From the NCBI GenBank assembly GCA_964388955.1, contig CAYMCO010000016.1, positions 44,770-108,769 of the forward strand: a DNA stretch of 64,000 nucleotides, read 5' to 3'. The translations under genes and the position numbers were made by a program. Positions 8,460 through 16,253 of the stretch are shown here, piece after piece; the first letter of the stretch is position 1, and each line of letters opens with the position of its first letter. The notes beneath the pieces were generated by a model that saw only the letters and a program-made list of their open reading frames with translations, was not told the origin of the DNA and did not search any database. Source of the DNA: CAYMCO01 sp964388955. GTDB lineage: Bacteria; Chloroflexota; Anaerolineae; Anaerolineales; E44-bin32.

Positions 8460-9635
8460 TTAGCTCAGGTAATCGCGCAATTGGCGTGAACGGCGAGGAT
8501 GTCTCAGGCGACGCAGGGCTTTGCCTTCAATCTGCCGGATGCGCTCACGTGTCAGTCCGAACTTCTGACCGACCTCTTCGAGGGTATAGGGGCGGCCGTT
8601 GTGCAGGCCGAAGCGCAAGCGCAGGATGCGGGCTTCGCGTGGGCTGAGCGTGGAGAGCACCTCTTCAATCTTGTCCCTGAGCAGGTTCTCGTATGCACTT
8701 TGGGTGGGAGTGGGGGTAGCTTTGTCTTCGACGAAGGAGCCGAGTTCTGAGTCCTCCTCCTCGCCCACCGGGCTTTCCAGGGAGAGGGGTCGCCATGAAA
8801 CGCGCATCATCCACTGCACTTTGCGCGGATCAGTGCCGAGTTCCTCCGCAATTTCCTCTGGGGTGGGTTTGCGCCCTATGCTCTGCTCCAGTTGGCGGGC
8901 GACCTTATAAAGCCGGCGGATGCGGTCGGACATGTGCACAGGTACGCGGATCGTCCGCCCCTGGTCGGCGATGGCGCGGGTGATTGTCTGGCGTATCCAC
9001 CAGGTGGCGTAGGTGCTGAATCGATAGCCGCGATGATAGTCGAATTTCTCAACGGCTTTCATCAATCCGAGGTTGCCCTCCTGAATCAGATCCAGGAAGG
9101 GCACCCCTCTGGTCATGTACTTCTTGGCGATGCTGACCACCAGGCGGGTGTTGGCTTTGATCAAGTGGGCGCGGGCCGCGTGGGCGTCTTCCACGTAGTC
9201 CCGGAGCTGCTCTCGCTGGCGGCGGGCGCCGTTTCCGTTCAAGCGCATCAGTTCTTTTTCCGCCTCCCGGCCGCGCTCGATGCGCTTGGCCAGGCTGATC
9301 TCCTCCTCGGTGGAGAGCAGCGGGACGCGCGCCATCTCCTTGAGGTACAACCCCACCGTATCATCGCTGGAGATCGCGCTCAGGTCGAAGGACTGTGCCT
9401 CTTCATCCTCATCTTCTTGTCGCAGGTGATCCGGAACCTGGGATTGATCCTCGTACACTTCGATCCCGGCGCTGCGGAAGAAGGCTTCCAACCGCTCGAC
9501 GCGTTCTTCGATGTCCTCGGCTTCTGGAAAGACGTTGAGGATATCCTCGATGGTGATGTATCCCTGACAGTCGCCCTTCTCCATCAGGTCAGTGAATGCT
9601 TCTCGCTTCTGCCACCGGTCCTTGGAAACACTCAT
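8460..9635 (-). CDS. rpoD: Primary sigma factor RpoD/SigA
   Basis: 391 residues from the ATG at 9635, chosen because AGGAGAAGAGG precedes it; an ATG at 9656 would add seven. Region 1.1-like acidic N terminus (about 15-95), region 1.2 'DTVGLYLKEMARVPLLSTEEE', region 2 with 'ANTRLVVSIAKKYMTRG', 'LDLIQEGNLGLMKAVEKFDY' and 'GYRFSTYATWWIRQTITRAI', region 3 'GRTIRVPVHM', and region 4 ending in 'YTLEEVGQKFGLTRERIRQIE' and an Arg-rich C terminus. These are the signatures of group 1 sigma factors. It follows yceD by about 70 nt and is probably transcribed from the promoter upstream of that gene. The consensus TATAAT boxes in this window are what such a factor recognises. Confidence 0.95.
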   Translation of the reverse strand: MSVSKDRWQKREAFTDLMEKGDCQGYITIEDILNVFPEAEDIEERVERLEAFFRSAGIEVYEDQSQVPDHLRQEDEDEEAQSFDLSAISSDDTVGLYLKEMARVPLLSTEEEISLAKRIERGREAEKELMRLNGNGARRQREQLRDYVEDAHAARAHLIKANTRLVVSIAKKYMTRGVPFLDLIQEGNLGLMKAVEKFDYHRGYRFSTYATWWIRQTITRAIADQGRTIRVPVHMSDRIRRLYKVARQLEQSIGRKPTPEEIAEELGTDPRKVQWMMRVSWRPLSLESPVGEEEDSELGSFVEDKATPTPTQSAYENLLRDKIEEVLSTLSPREARILRLRFGLHNGRPYTLEEVGQKFGLTRERIRQIEGKALRRLRHPRRSRQLRDYLS

Positions 9636-9706
9636 CCTCTTCTCCTGGAATTCCATCAGTGGGCCGATCTGTTGGACAGCAGGGCATGCTCAGCCCCGCG
9701 CCGGGA

Positions 9707-10234
9707 TTACGATGTGTCGAGTAGCGTTTTCAGGGCCGCAAAGCGGGGGTCGATCTCCTGTTGGTGATGCTCGCAAGGCCTCTCGTTCCGATCTCCACCG
9801 CAAATGGGGCACAGACCGCGGCAATCTGGCTTGCACATTGGTTGGATAGGGATTTCCAATAGAATGTATTCTCTGGCCAAGGGCGTCAGGTCCAGGATCC
9901 CTGTTTCTGGGATGGCCAGGATGGCTTCATCCGCGCGCTCCGGGGGAAAGGCGAACAGATCTGAGAACTCGATGGTTACCGCCATGTCAAAAGGTGATAG
10001 GCAGCGGACGCAGGTCTGCGGCAGCTCGACGGTCAGGTGACCGGTTGTGTATATGCCTTGTGCGGTGCGCGTAAGGCGGATCGACCCCCCCATACTGCTG
10101 ACCTGGAGGTCGTCGCTGACGGATACCGCCCCCAAATCGTAATCAAAAGTGCGGCTGAAGCCGACGCTCTCATGGAGCAGGAAGCCGACGTTCAACCGCA
10201 AGGGATGACGACCACCCAGATTCACACCGCCCAT
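9707..10234 (-). CDS. yceD: DUF177 / YceD family protein
   Basis: About 175 residues. YceD proteins are linked to 23S rRNA accumulation and usually precede the ribosomal protein L32 gene. Family signs are the N terminus 'LRLNVGFLLHE', the Cys pair in 'LPQTCVRCLSPF' near residues 72-84 and the C-terminal zinc-binding-like segment 'CKPDCRGLCPICGG' with a later Cys-Glu-His. I start it at the ATG at 10234, because an earlier in-frame ATG at 10264 overlaps the -10 box and so lies upstream of the likely transcription start. Unusually, rpoD and not rpmF follows it. Confidence 0.85.
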   Translation of the reverse strand: MGGVNLGGRHPLRLNVGFLLHESVGFSRTFDYDLGAVSVSDDLQVSSMGGSIRLTRTAQGIYTTGHLTVELPQTCVRCLSPFDMAVTIEFSDLFAFPPERADEAILAIPETGILDLTPLAREYILLEIPIQPMCKPDCRGLCPICGGDRNERPCEHHQQEIDPRFAALKTLLDTS

Positions 10235-10262
10235 CGATACAGTTTTCCAAAATGGCTTCGCC

Positions 10263-10292
10263 ATTATAACATAGGTGAACTCTGCCGGTCAA
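10263..10292 (-). promoter_or_regulatory. Sigma-70 promoter of yceD-rpoD
   Basis: Read on the minus strand: TTGACC (10292-10287), an 18-base spacer, then TATAAT (10268-10263). Both hexamers are close to consensus. Transcription would start near 10256, leaving a leader of about 22 nt before the yceD ATG at 10234. This is the only strong promoter visible upstream of rpoD. Confidence 0.65.
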
Positions 10293-10420
10293 GAGATCGT
10301 GAAATCTGTCACAAAGTACCACCCCAGCGTGCCGCTAACCGCCAGATACGAGGGTATCAGCCATCCCTACCCCCAAGGACAGCATTTCGGTACTATTCGG
10401 ATAGCCATCCCGGAGGGCGC

Positions 10421-11023
10421 GTGAAACGACTGCTGCTGGCCACAAACAACCCCGGCAAGCTCGCCGAACTGCGGGCGCTGCTCAAATACCTGCCGCTGCA
10501 GCTTGAGGATCCCGCTTCGCTGCGCCTTGGGCTCGTGGTGCAGGAGGGGGGTGGCGGTTACGCGGACAACGCGACTTTGAAGGCGCGCGCCTATGCAGCG
10601 GCCGGCCGTCTGTGGGCGCTGGCGGACGACAGCGGCCTGGAAGTGGACGCCCTGAGTGGCGCCCCGGGGCCGCGCTCAGCCCGCCTCGCCGGCCCCGGGC
10701 GTTCGGATGAGGAGCGGCGAGCCGTCTTGCTCTGGGCGCTGCGCTCCCATCCGCGGCCGTGGAGCGCTCGCTTTCGCTGCGTGGCAGCCTTGAGCAGCCC
10801 GGAGGGCGAAGTGGTGTTGCGAGAGGGAACATGCCCAGGGGAGGTGATTCCTGAGGCCCGCGGCCAGGGGGGCTTCGGGTACGACCCCATCTTCTTGCTC
10901 CCAGGGTTGGATCTCACCATGGCGCAGCTGGATATGGAAACCAAGAACCGGATCAGCCATCGCGGCCGGGCAATGGCGGCGATGGTCCCTCTGCTGCAAG
11001 AGCGGATGGGTATCAGGGCATGA
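10421..11023 (+). CDS. rdgB: Non-canonical purine NTP pyrophosphatase (RdgB/HAM1)
   Basis: 200 residues from the GTG at 10421, which has GGAGG four bases upstream; the open frame extends further up but with no family resemblance. The enzyme hydrolyses dITP, ITP and XTP to monophosphates and so keeps deaminated purines out of DNA and RNA. Motifs are 'LLLATNNPGKLAELRALL' at the N terminus, 'YADNATLKARAYA' and 'ALADDSGLEVDALSGAPGPRSAR' near 65-90, 'GQGGFGYDPIF' near 150 and 'KNRISHRGRAM' near the C terminus. Intact and of normal length. Confidence 0.95.
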   Translation: MKRLLLATNNPGKLAELRALLKYLPLQLEDPASLRLGLVVQEGGGGYADNATLKARAYAAAGRLWALADDSGLEVDALSGAPGPRSARLAGPGRSDEERRAVLLWALRSHPRPWSARFRCVAALSSPEGEVVLREGTCPGEVIPEARGQGGFGYDPIFLLPGLDLTMAQLDMETKNRISHRGRAMAAMVPLLQERMGIRA

Positions 11024-11037
11024 GCCTGGGGAAGCCG

Positions 11038-11075
11038 CGAGCCCAGGGGCCGGGATCCCCCTAGGGGCGGGCTCG
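11038..11075. terminator. Hairpin between convergent rdgB and hydrolase genes
   Basis: CGAGCCC (11038-11044) pairs with GGGCTCG (11069-11075), and inside it AGGGG (11045-11049) pairs with CCCCT (11058-11062), leaving a six-base bulge. It sits between two genes that converge, 15 nt after the rdgB stop. There is no T-tract on either side, so intrinsic termination is not assured. Confidence 0.4.
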
Positions 11076-11086
11076 GATCGCCATCT

Positions 11087-11881
11087 TCATGGCCGATTGG
11101 ACCCTCTTTGTGCCCGCCCCGGTAGTTGCTCCAGGAACTCGCGGACGAGGGCGGTCACTTCCCCTGGTCGTTCCAGCATGACCATGTGACCCGCACCTTC
11201 GATCAGATGCAGCGAAGCCTGGGGAAGGTGATCCGCCAAGTAGCGGCTGAATTTGACGGGAGTCAGGCGGTCCGCGGTGCCGGCGATCACCAACGCCGGC
11301 GTTTCGATCTCACCCAGGCGGTCCAGCAGGTCGAAGCGGTCGCACGCCAGGAAATCTCGGTGCAGCACCTCGGGCTGGACTTGGCGGAGGCGCTCGGCGG
11401 CGAGGCGGATCACCGTGGCGGGCGCCTCATCACTGAAAGCGCGCGCCACAACCAACTCCACCAGGGCCCCGAGATCCTGCGGGTGCTTGCTCAATGTCAG
11501 CAGATCTGGATGCACCCGCAGTCGTCCACCGGTGCTCACCAGTATGAGCCCGGCCACTCGCTCGTGGCTGTGCAGCGCTGCCTGAAGGGCGATCGCGCCG
11601 CCCATGGAGTGCCCTGCCCATACCGCCCGCTGCACCGCCAGTTGATCCAGCCAACCCAAGAGCGTGTTCGCGCACTGACCGATGGTATCCGCTGCAGCGC
11701 CGGATGAGCGCCCATGTCCCGGCAGGTCTGGGGCCAATACTCTCGTCGCTTCCAAGCGGCGGAGTTCAGGGGGCCAGTAGAATCGATTGCCGCCCGCCCC
11801 GTGTATCAATAGAAGCGGCGGATCGCCCTCCCAGGGGCCTCCGCCGCCGTGATCAGCGTATCGGATGCCATATTCCGGCAT
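11087..11881 (-). CDS. Alpha/beta hydrolase
   Basis: 264-residue alpha/beta-fold hydrolase. The oxyanion loop motif 'LLLIHGAGGNRFYW' lies near residue 25, the nucleophile elbow Gly-His-Ser-Met-Gly-Gly near residue 90, the acid in 'IAGTADRLTPV' near 217 and the catalytic His in 'IEGAGHMVMLERP' near 244, so the triad is complete. The substrate is not identifiable. It starts eight bases after the trxB stop, at the end of a three-gene minus-strand operon (Zn-ribbon protein, trxB, hydrolase). The last 15 residues are basic and unlike the family core. Confidence 0.85.
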   Translation of the reverse strand: MPEYGIRYADHGGGGPWEGDPPLLLIHGAGGNRFYWPPELRRLEATRVLAPDLPGHGRSSGAAADTIGQCANTLLGWLDQLAVQRAVWAGHSMGGAIALQAALHSHERVAGLILVSTGGRLRVHPDLLTLSKHPQDLGALVELVVARAFSDEAPATVIRLAAERLRQVQPEVLHRDFLACDRFDLLDRLGEIETPALVIAGTADRLTPVKFSRYLADHLPQASLHLIEGAGHMVMLERPGEVTALVREFLEQLPGRAQRGSNRP

Positions 11882-11888
11882 GCATCCC

Positions 11889-12812
11889 CTACGCTTGTTG
11901 TTCCAGCCAGCGTTCAGCGGACATGGCGGCAGCGCATCCGTGACCTACCGAAGTGGCGATCTGGCGGTATGTCGGATCTTGCACTTCGCCAGCGGCAAAC
12001 ACGCCGGGCACGCTGGTCATCATGCGCGTATCCGTGATCAGATACTTGCGCTCGTCCTGCTTCAATTGACCTTCGAAGAGATCGGTGTTCGGGTAGTGGC
12101 CGATGAAAATGAAGACGCCGTCAGTTGTCTTCTCATGGATCGCACCGGTCTTCACATTCCGCAGCTTGATAGCTTCGACCTTCCCATCACCGACGATTTC
12201 ATCTACCACCGTGTCCCAGACAAAGTCGATCTTTTCGTTCTTCACGGCGCGCGCTTTCAGCGTTTCGCCCGCCCGAAGCTGATCTCGGCGATGGATAACC
12301 TCAACCTGATTGGCGAACCGGGTCAGGAATATGCTCTCTTCCAGGGCGCTGTCCCCCCCGCCAACCACGACCACATCCTTATCGCGGAAGAAGAACCCGT
12401 CGCATGTGGCGCAGAAGGAGACCCCCTTGCCGATGAATTCCTCCTCGCCCGGGATCCCCAGCCGTTTGGGGGAGGCGCCGGTGCTGACGATGACCGACTG
12501 GGCCGTGTATTCTTGGCTGTAGGTCTTGATCGTGAAGGGGGATCCATGCGTGAAATCCACCTCCGTGACTTCATCGATTTCTATCCTTGCGCCAAAGCGT
12601 TCCGCCTGGGCCTGCATGAGCTCCACGAGCTCGGGTCCCGTGGTCCCCTCGGGGAAGCCGGGGTAGTTTTCCACTTCACTGGTGATGGAAATCTGGCCTC
12701 CGAGTTGATTCCCCGAGATCACCAGGGGGTTCAGGTTGGCGCGTGCGGTATACAAGGCCGCCGTCAGCCCTGCGGGACCCGATCCGATGATGATGACTTG
12801 TTCTTCTGGCAT
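11889..12812 (-). CDS. trxB: Thioredoxin-disulfide reductase
   Basis: 307 residues from the ATG at 12812 (GAGGG just upstream); a GTG at 12824 would add four. Flavoprotein that passes electrons from NADPH to thioredoxin. FAD-binding 'IIGSGPAGLTAALYTARA' lies at residues 8-25, the redox-active Cys-Ala-Thr-Cys at 134-137, the NADPH-binding 'VVVGGGDSALEESIFLTRFA' near 150 and the C-terminal FAD segment 'GVFAAGEVQDPTYRQIATSVGHG' near 270. The FAD segment reads Gly-Glu where Gly-Asp is usual. No thioredoxin gene is nearby. Confidence 0.94.
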   Translation of the reverse strand: MPEEQVIIIGSGPAGLTAALYTARANLNPLVISGNQLGGQISITSEVENYPGFPEGTTGPELVELMQAQAERFGARIEIDEVTEVDFTHGSPFTIKTYSQEYTAQSVIVSTGASPKRLGIPGEEEFIGKGVSFCATCDGFFFRDKDVVVVGGGDSALEESIFLTRFANQVEVIHRRDQLRAGETLKARAVKNEKIDFVWDTVVDEIVGDGKVEAIKLRNVKTGAIHEKTTDGVFIFIGHYPNTDLFEGQLKQDERKYLITDTRMMTSVPGVFAAGEVQDPTYRQIATSVGHGCAAAMSAERWLEQQA

Positions 12813-12848
12813 GAGAGCCCTCACTGAATGAAGCTGCCTTCTGGCCTA

Positions 12849-13085
12849 TTAGCGTTGATCGATATGATCCACCAGCCGCGTGACCGTCTTGCGCAGCCAC
12901 CACAAAGGGGCGCGGGTGCGCACTCTCCCCTGCGCGTCGATGAGCGGTCTACGGCTGGGATCATCCATGGGCCCCGGTCGGCATTCGATCAGCACACGTC
13001 CACACTCGGGGCACTTGCCCGGCTCCGTCTGGATGATCAAATCTCTGGAGCACACATACACCGTGTCGTCTGCGGGCTCTGGCAT
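12849..13085 (-). CDS. Small zinc-ribbon protein upstream of trxB
   Basis: 78 residues with GGAGG nine bases before the ATG. The N-terminal half resembles the heavy-metal-binding or zinc-ribbon domain of copper ATPases: Tyr-Val-Cys-Ser-Arg-Asp-Leu-Ile-Ile, then GKCPECGRVLIEC. The three cysteines of that pattern could hold a metal. The second half is basic with two Trp and ends in a short helix. It lies 36 nt upstream of trxB on the same strand, which makes a redox or metal-stress role plausible. Confidence 0.6.
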   Translation of the reverse strand: MPEPADDTVYVCSRDLIIQTEPGKCPECGRVLIECRPGPMDDPSRRPLIDAQGRVRTRAPLWWLRKTVTRLVDHIDQR

Positions 13086-13213
13086 GGTGCACCTCCAAGG
13101 GTTGCCTGTTCATTGTAAGGCACTCACATGCCAGAGGCAATGGAAGGGCCTGGTTCGGAGTTGTCGGCGCGAGGGGCGCGCAGCGAGAACCCGGGCGCAT
13201 CCTGCCCGGAGGG

Positions 13214-14092
13214 TCAGTGACCCTTGGTGGCGATGCTGGCTTGGCGCTGTCCCATCCAGCGCCAGAAGACGCCGCGGCGAGGGGCGAGGGCGAAGACCAT
13301 CGCGAAAATGGCAGTCTCCACCAGGACGACGGCCGGCCCTGAGGCGACGTTGGCGTAGAAGGAGATATACAGGCCCGTGACCGCGGACAGCGCGCCGATG
13401 AGGGCCCCGAGCGCCATCATGCTGGGGAGACGACGGGTCAGCAGCCGCGCGGATGCGGCCGGGGTGACCAGCATGGCGAGCACCAGGGCGACGCCGACCG
13501 CTTGGATGGAGACCACGATGACCACCGCCATCAGGATGAGCAACAGGTTCTGCAGCAGATCGGCTCTTATGCGCAGGGTGGCCGCCAGTATGGGATCGAA
13601 GGAGAGCACCAGAAATTCCTTATAGAAGGTGAAAACCAGCAGCAAGGCGATGAAACCCAGGACCGCCATCAGCCAAAGATCTGCATCGGAGGCGCCGAGC
13701 AGGTTGCCGAACAGGATGTGAGTCAGATCCACAGCGTAGCTGCGCTGGGTGGATAACAGCGCCACCCCCAGGGCGAAGGCGCCGGCGAAAATGACGCCAA
13801 TCGCGGTGTCCTCCTTGATCTCGGCCCTGCGGCTGACCGCGCCGATCCCCAATGCCGCCGCGATGCCCGCCATCAATGCACCTGCGCCCAGGGGCCATCC
13901 GAGCAAGAAGGCGATTACCACCCCCGGCAGGATGATGTGGGCCAGTGCGTCTCCGAAGAACGCCATGCCCCGGAGCACGACGTAGGTGCCCAGCACCGGG
14001 CAGATCACTCCTACGATCAGAGAGGCGATCAAGCCGCGCAGCATGAAGGTGTACTGAAAAGGATCCAGCAAGGTGCCAGCCCACTCGATCAC
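13214..14092 (-). CDS. Metal ABC transporter permease (ZnuB/MntB type)
   Basis: 292 residues with about eight or nine membrane segments, ABC-3 family. Typical features are 'GTYVVLRGMAFFGDALAHIILPGV' near residue 35-60 and 'VGVALVLAMLVTPAASARLLT' near 200-220. It forms the membrane channel of a zinc or manganese importer. Its GTG overlaps the stop of the ATPase gene (GTGA), so the two are translationally coupled. Metal specificity cannot be read from the permease. Confidence 0.9.
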   Translation of the reverse strand: MIEWAGTLLDPFQYTFMLRGLIASLIVGVICPVLGTYVVLRGMAFFGDALAHIILPGVVIAFLLGWPLGAGALMAGIAAALGIGAVSRRAEIKEDTAIGVIFAGAFALGVALLSTQRSYAVDLTHILFGNLLGASDADLWLMAVLGFIALLLVFTFYKEFLVLSFDPILAATLRIRADLLQNLLLILMAVVIVVSIQAVGVALVLAMLVTPAASARLLTRRLPSMMALGALIGALSAVTGLYISFYANVASGPAVVLVETAIFAMVFALAPRRGVFWRWMGQRQASIATKGH

Positions 14093-14910
14093 GCGAGTTC
14101 TTCCTCCCCACCGCAGCAGGTATCCGTGAGCACCATGCCCTCTTCTTGATGCGCGAGACGGTGCACGTGGTCCCCGTATGCCTGAAGCAGCATGGATTCG
14201 TTGATCACCTCACCTGGGGGGCCAAAGGCCACCACTCGGCGGTTCAACAACATCACGATGTCGAAGTGTGCCGCAGCCACGTTGAGGTCATGGGTCGCGA
14301 TCAGGGTGGCGATGCCCTCGTGCCGCAGGTCGTCCAGGATCGCAAAAATGTCGTTCTGGCTGGGGATATCCAAACCGGAGAGCGGTTCATCCAGCAGGAT
14401 CAGGTCAGCCTCTTGGGCGAGGGCCCTGGCGAGGAACACCCGCTGTTGCTGGCCGCCGGACAGTTCGCCGATCTGCCGGTGCGCCAGCTCCCCGATGCCC
14501 ACCCGCTCCAGGGAGCGGGAGACGAACTCCCAGTCGCGCCGCTTGGGCCACTGGAGGAAGCCGATCCTCCGCACCCGGCCCATCATCACAACCTCGCGGA
14601 CGGTGACGGGAAAGCTCCAATCAATTTGACTGCGCTGCGGCACGTAGGCGATACACACATGTCCATACGGGCGGTGCCCGAAGATCTTGACGCTGCCGCT
14701 GCTGGGCGAGAGAGTGCCTGCGATGATGCGAAAGAGAGTCGTCTTTCCAGCGCCGTTTGGCCCCACCACAGCGAGCGACTGCCCGCCCTGCAGACGGAAG
14801 GAGATGTCCTCGAGGGCCAGGTCCCCATCATAGCGCACGGAGACCGCATCTACCTCCAACGGAAGGGAGCCTGGGTCGTGATCGGCGGGACGTCGGATCA
14901 CTCGGTCCAT
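14089..14910 (-). CDS. Metal ABC transporter ATP-binding protein
   Basis: 273 residues. Walker A 'VGPNGAGKTTLFR' near residue 49, Q-loop 'AYVPQRSQIDW' near 92, ABC signature 'LSGGQQQRVFLARALA' near 153, Walker B 'ADLILLDEPLSGLD' near 172 and the switch His in 'LIATHDLNVAA' near 205. It powers the importer with the permease downstream and the binding protein upstream (28 nt gap). The C-terminal tail is enriched in His, Glu and Cys (His-Val-His, Cys-Cys), which might act as a metal sensor. Confidence 0.92.
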   Translation of the reverse strand: MDRVIRRPADHDPGSLPLEVDAVSVRYDGDLALEDISFRLQGGQSLAVVGPNGAGKTTLFRIIAGTLSPSSGSVKIFGHRPYGHVCIAYVPQRSQIDWSFPVTVREVVMMGRVRRIGFLQWPKRRDWEFVSRSLERVGIGELAHRQIGELSGGQQQRVFLARALAQEADLILLDEPLSGLDIPSQNDIFAILDDLRHEGIATLIATHDLNVAAAHFDIVMLLNRRVVAFGPPGEVINESMLLQAYGDHVHRLAHQEEGMVLTDTCCGGEEELA

Positions 14911-14938
14911 GGGAGTGCCTTGCTGGTTTTCATCGCCC

Positions 14939-15952
14939 TCAGGGCTGCGTGAGTGCCTTCACAATTGCTTCCACATTGTACTCCATGAGCTGCCGGTAGG
15001 TCGCGGCCGGCCCCGATGGGACGCTCAGCGAACCCAGATAGAGCCGTACCAAGTGCAGGCCGGTGTCGGAGGCAAGGAGGGCGGCTGTGCTCGGATTGAT
15101 GTCCGCGCTGACGAAGACGGCCTTGGCATCGGTCTGCGCAACGATGTGCTCGAGGTCCGCCAAACCCTGGGCCGAGGGCTCCGCGGCGCTGCTGTAGGCG
15201 GGGACGATGGTTCCGATCACCTGAAACCGGTATCGGGCGGCGAAGTAGCCCAGGGCCTCGTGATCCGTGACGAGCACTCGCTCCTGAAGGGGGAGGGGCT
15301 TGATCTGGATCAGGATCCAATCGTTGAGTGCGCCCAGCATTTCCTGGTAGGCGCGGCCGCGGGAGGCGTAGGCCTCCGCATGCGCCGGATCAATGGCCGC
15401 CAGGGCCTGGGTGGCATTTTGGGCCCAGCGGATCATGAGCATGGGATCCAGCCATACGTGGGGATCGGAGCCCCCCTCGTGACCCGAATTCCCCCCGCCG
15501 GCGGAGGCTGCACCGAACTGCAGGGGCACAATGCCCTCCGAAAGGCTGATCACAATCGCGTCCCCGCCCGCGTTGCGCAGCGTCTCTGCCAGAAAGGATT
15601 CCAGGCCCAACCCGTTGATGAACAGGACGTCCGCATCGGCGAGGGCACGCAGATCCCTCGGTGTGGGTTCGAAGGAATGGGGATCCACTCCGAGCGGGAG
15701 CAGCCGCTGGACCTGCAGATCGCCACCCGCCACGGATGAAACCACCTCGTGGACGAAGGAGGTGGTCGCCAGGAGCCGGATCTCGCCCCCGGGGCCGGGC
15801 TGGATGGCATGCAGGGAGGAAATCGGCGCGGTCTGTATAGAGAGCGCTTCGGCGCTTCCCCGAAGCGTACGGCCGCTGCAGGAATGCAGGAGCAGGAGCG
15901 GGCCAGCCAACAACATGAGCAGGCCGCGAAGGGATTGGTCAATCGCTTTCAT
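14939..15952 (-). CDS. Zinc/manganese ABC transporter substrate-binding lipoprotein
   Basis: 337 residues from the ATG at 15952 (GGAGG upstream); the frame is open further up but without family resemblance. The signal sequence ends in Leu-His-Ser-Cys, a lipobox, so it is probably lipid-anchored. Cluster A-I metal-binding family: 'LGVDPHSFEPTPRDL' near 95, 'GSDPHVWLDPMLM' near 165, 'VTDHEALGYFAARY' near 230 and the Asp of 'LLASDTGLHLVRLY' near 300 give three His and one acidic ligand. The loop before the second His is short, 'GGGNSGHEGGSD', unlike the long His-rich loop of E. coli ZnuA. Confidence 0.9.
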   Translation of the reverse strand: MKAIDQSLRGLLMLLAGPLLLLHSCSGRTLRGSAEALSIQTAPISSLHAIQPGPGGEIRLLATTSFVHEVVSSVAGGDLQVQRLLPLGVDPHSFEPTPRDLRALADADVLFINGLGLESFLAETLRNAGGDAIVISLSEGIVPLQFGAASAGGGNSGHEGGSDPHVWLDPMLMIRWAQNATQALAAIDPAHAEAYASRGRAYQEMLGALNDWILIQIKPLPLQERVLVTDHEALGYFAARYRFQVIGTIVPAYSSAAEPSAQGLADLEHIVAQTDAKAVFVSADINPSTAALLASDTGLHLVRLYLGSLSVPSGPAATYRQLMEYNVEAIVKALTQP

Positions 15953-16253
15953 GCTGCCTCCGCCCGGGGATGATGACCCCGTCGAGGCAGGGGCATCGCG
16001 AGGTGATGGGACCCCCGCCTGAGCGTGGAGTATTGACATATGTGCCATCAGCCGGGAACGCCTCTTCCAGGGGTGCAGTGTAGCGACGTGTCCCCGGGCG
16101 GTCAAGCAGTGAAGGGGGTCGTCGCTTCCATCACCGGCATGACCCTCAGTGGGGCTCATGTGCCTGCGCGGGGCGCGATCGGTGCGGCGAACGCGGATAG
16201 GACGATTCATGGACTTCCGCTTCGGACGCCTCTGGGGAGGATTGCGTTGTCGG
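15953..16253. other. Intergenic region upstream of the metal-binding protein
   Basis: About 300 nt between the DUF389 stop and the binding-protein start, both on the minus strand. The minus-strand frame stays open, but I see no start with a ribosome binding site before 15952. No clear Zur- or MntR-like palindrome or strong promoter stands out, although transcription of the metal operon probably begins here. Confidence 0.35.

Noticed and set aside
10037..10420. Upstream extension of the rdgB reading frame by 128 codons
   Set aside because: It runs through the divergent yceD promoter, has no family resemblance, and the GTG at 10421 has a good ribosome binding site and the correct N terminus.
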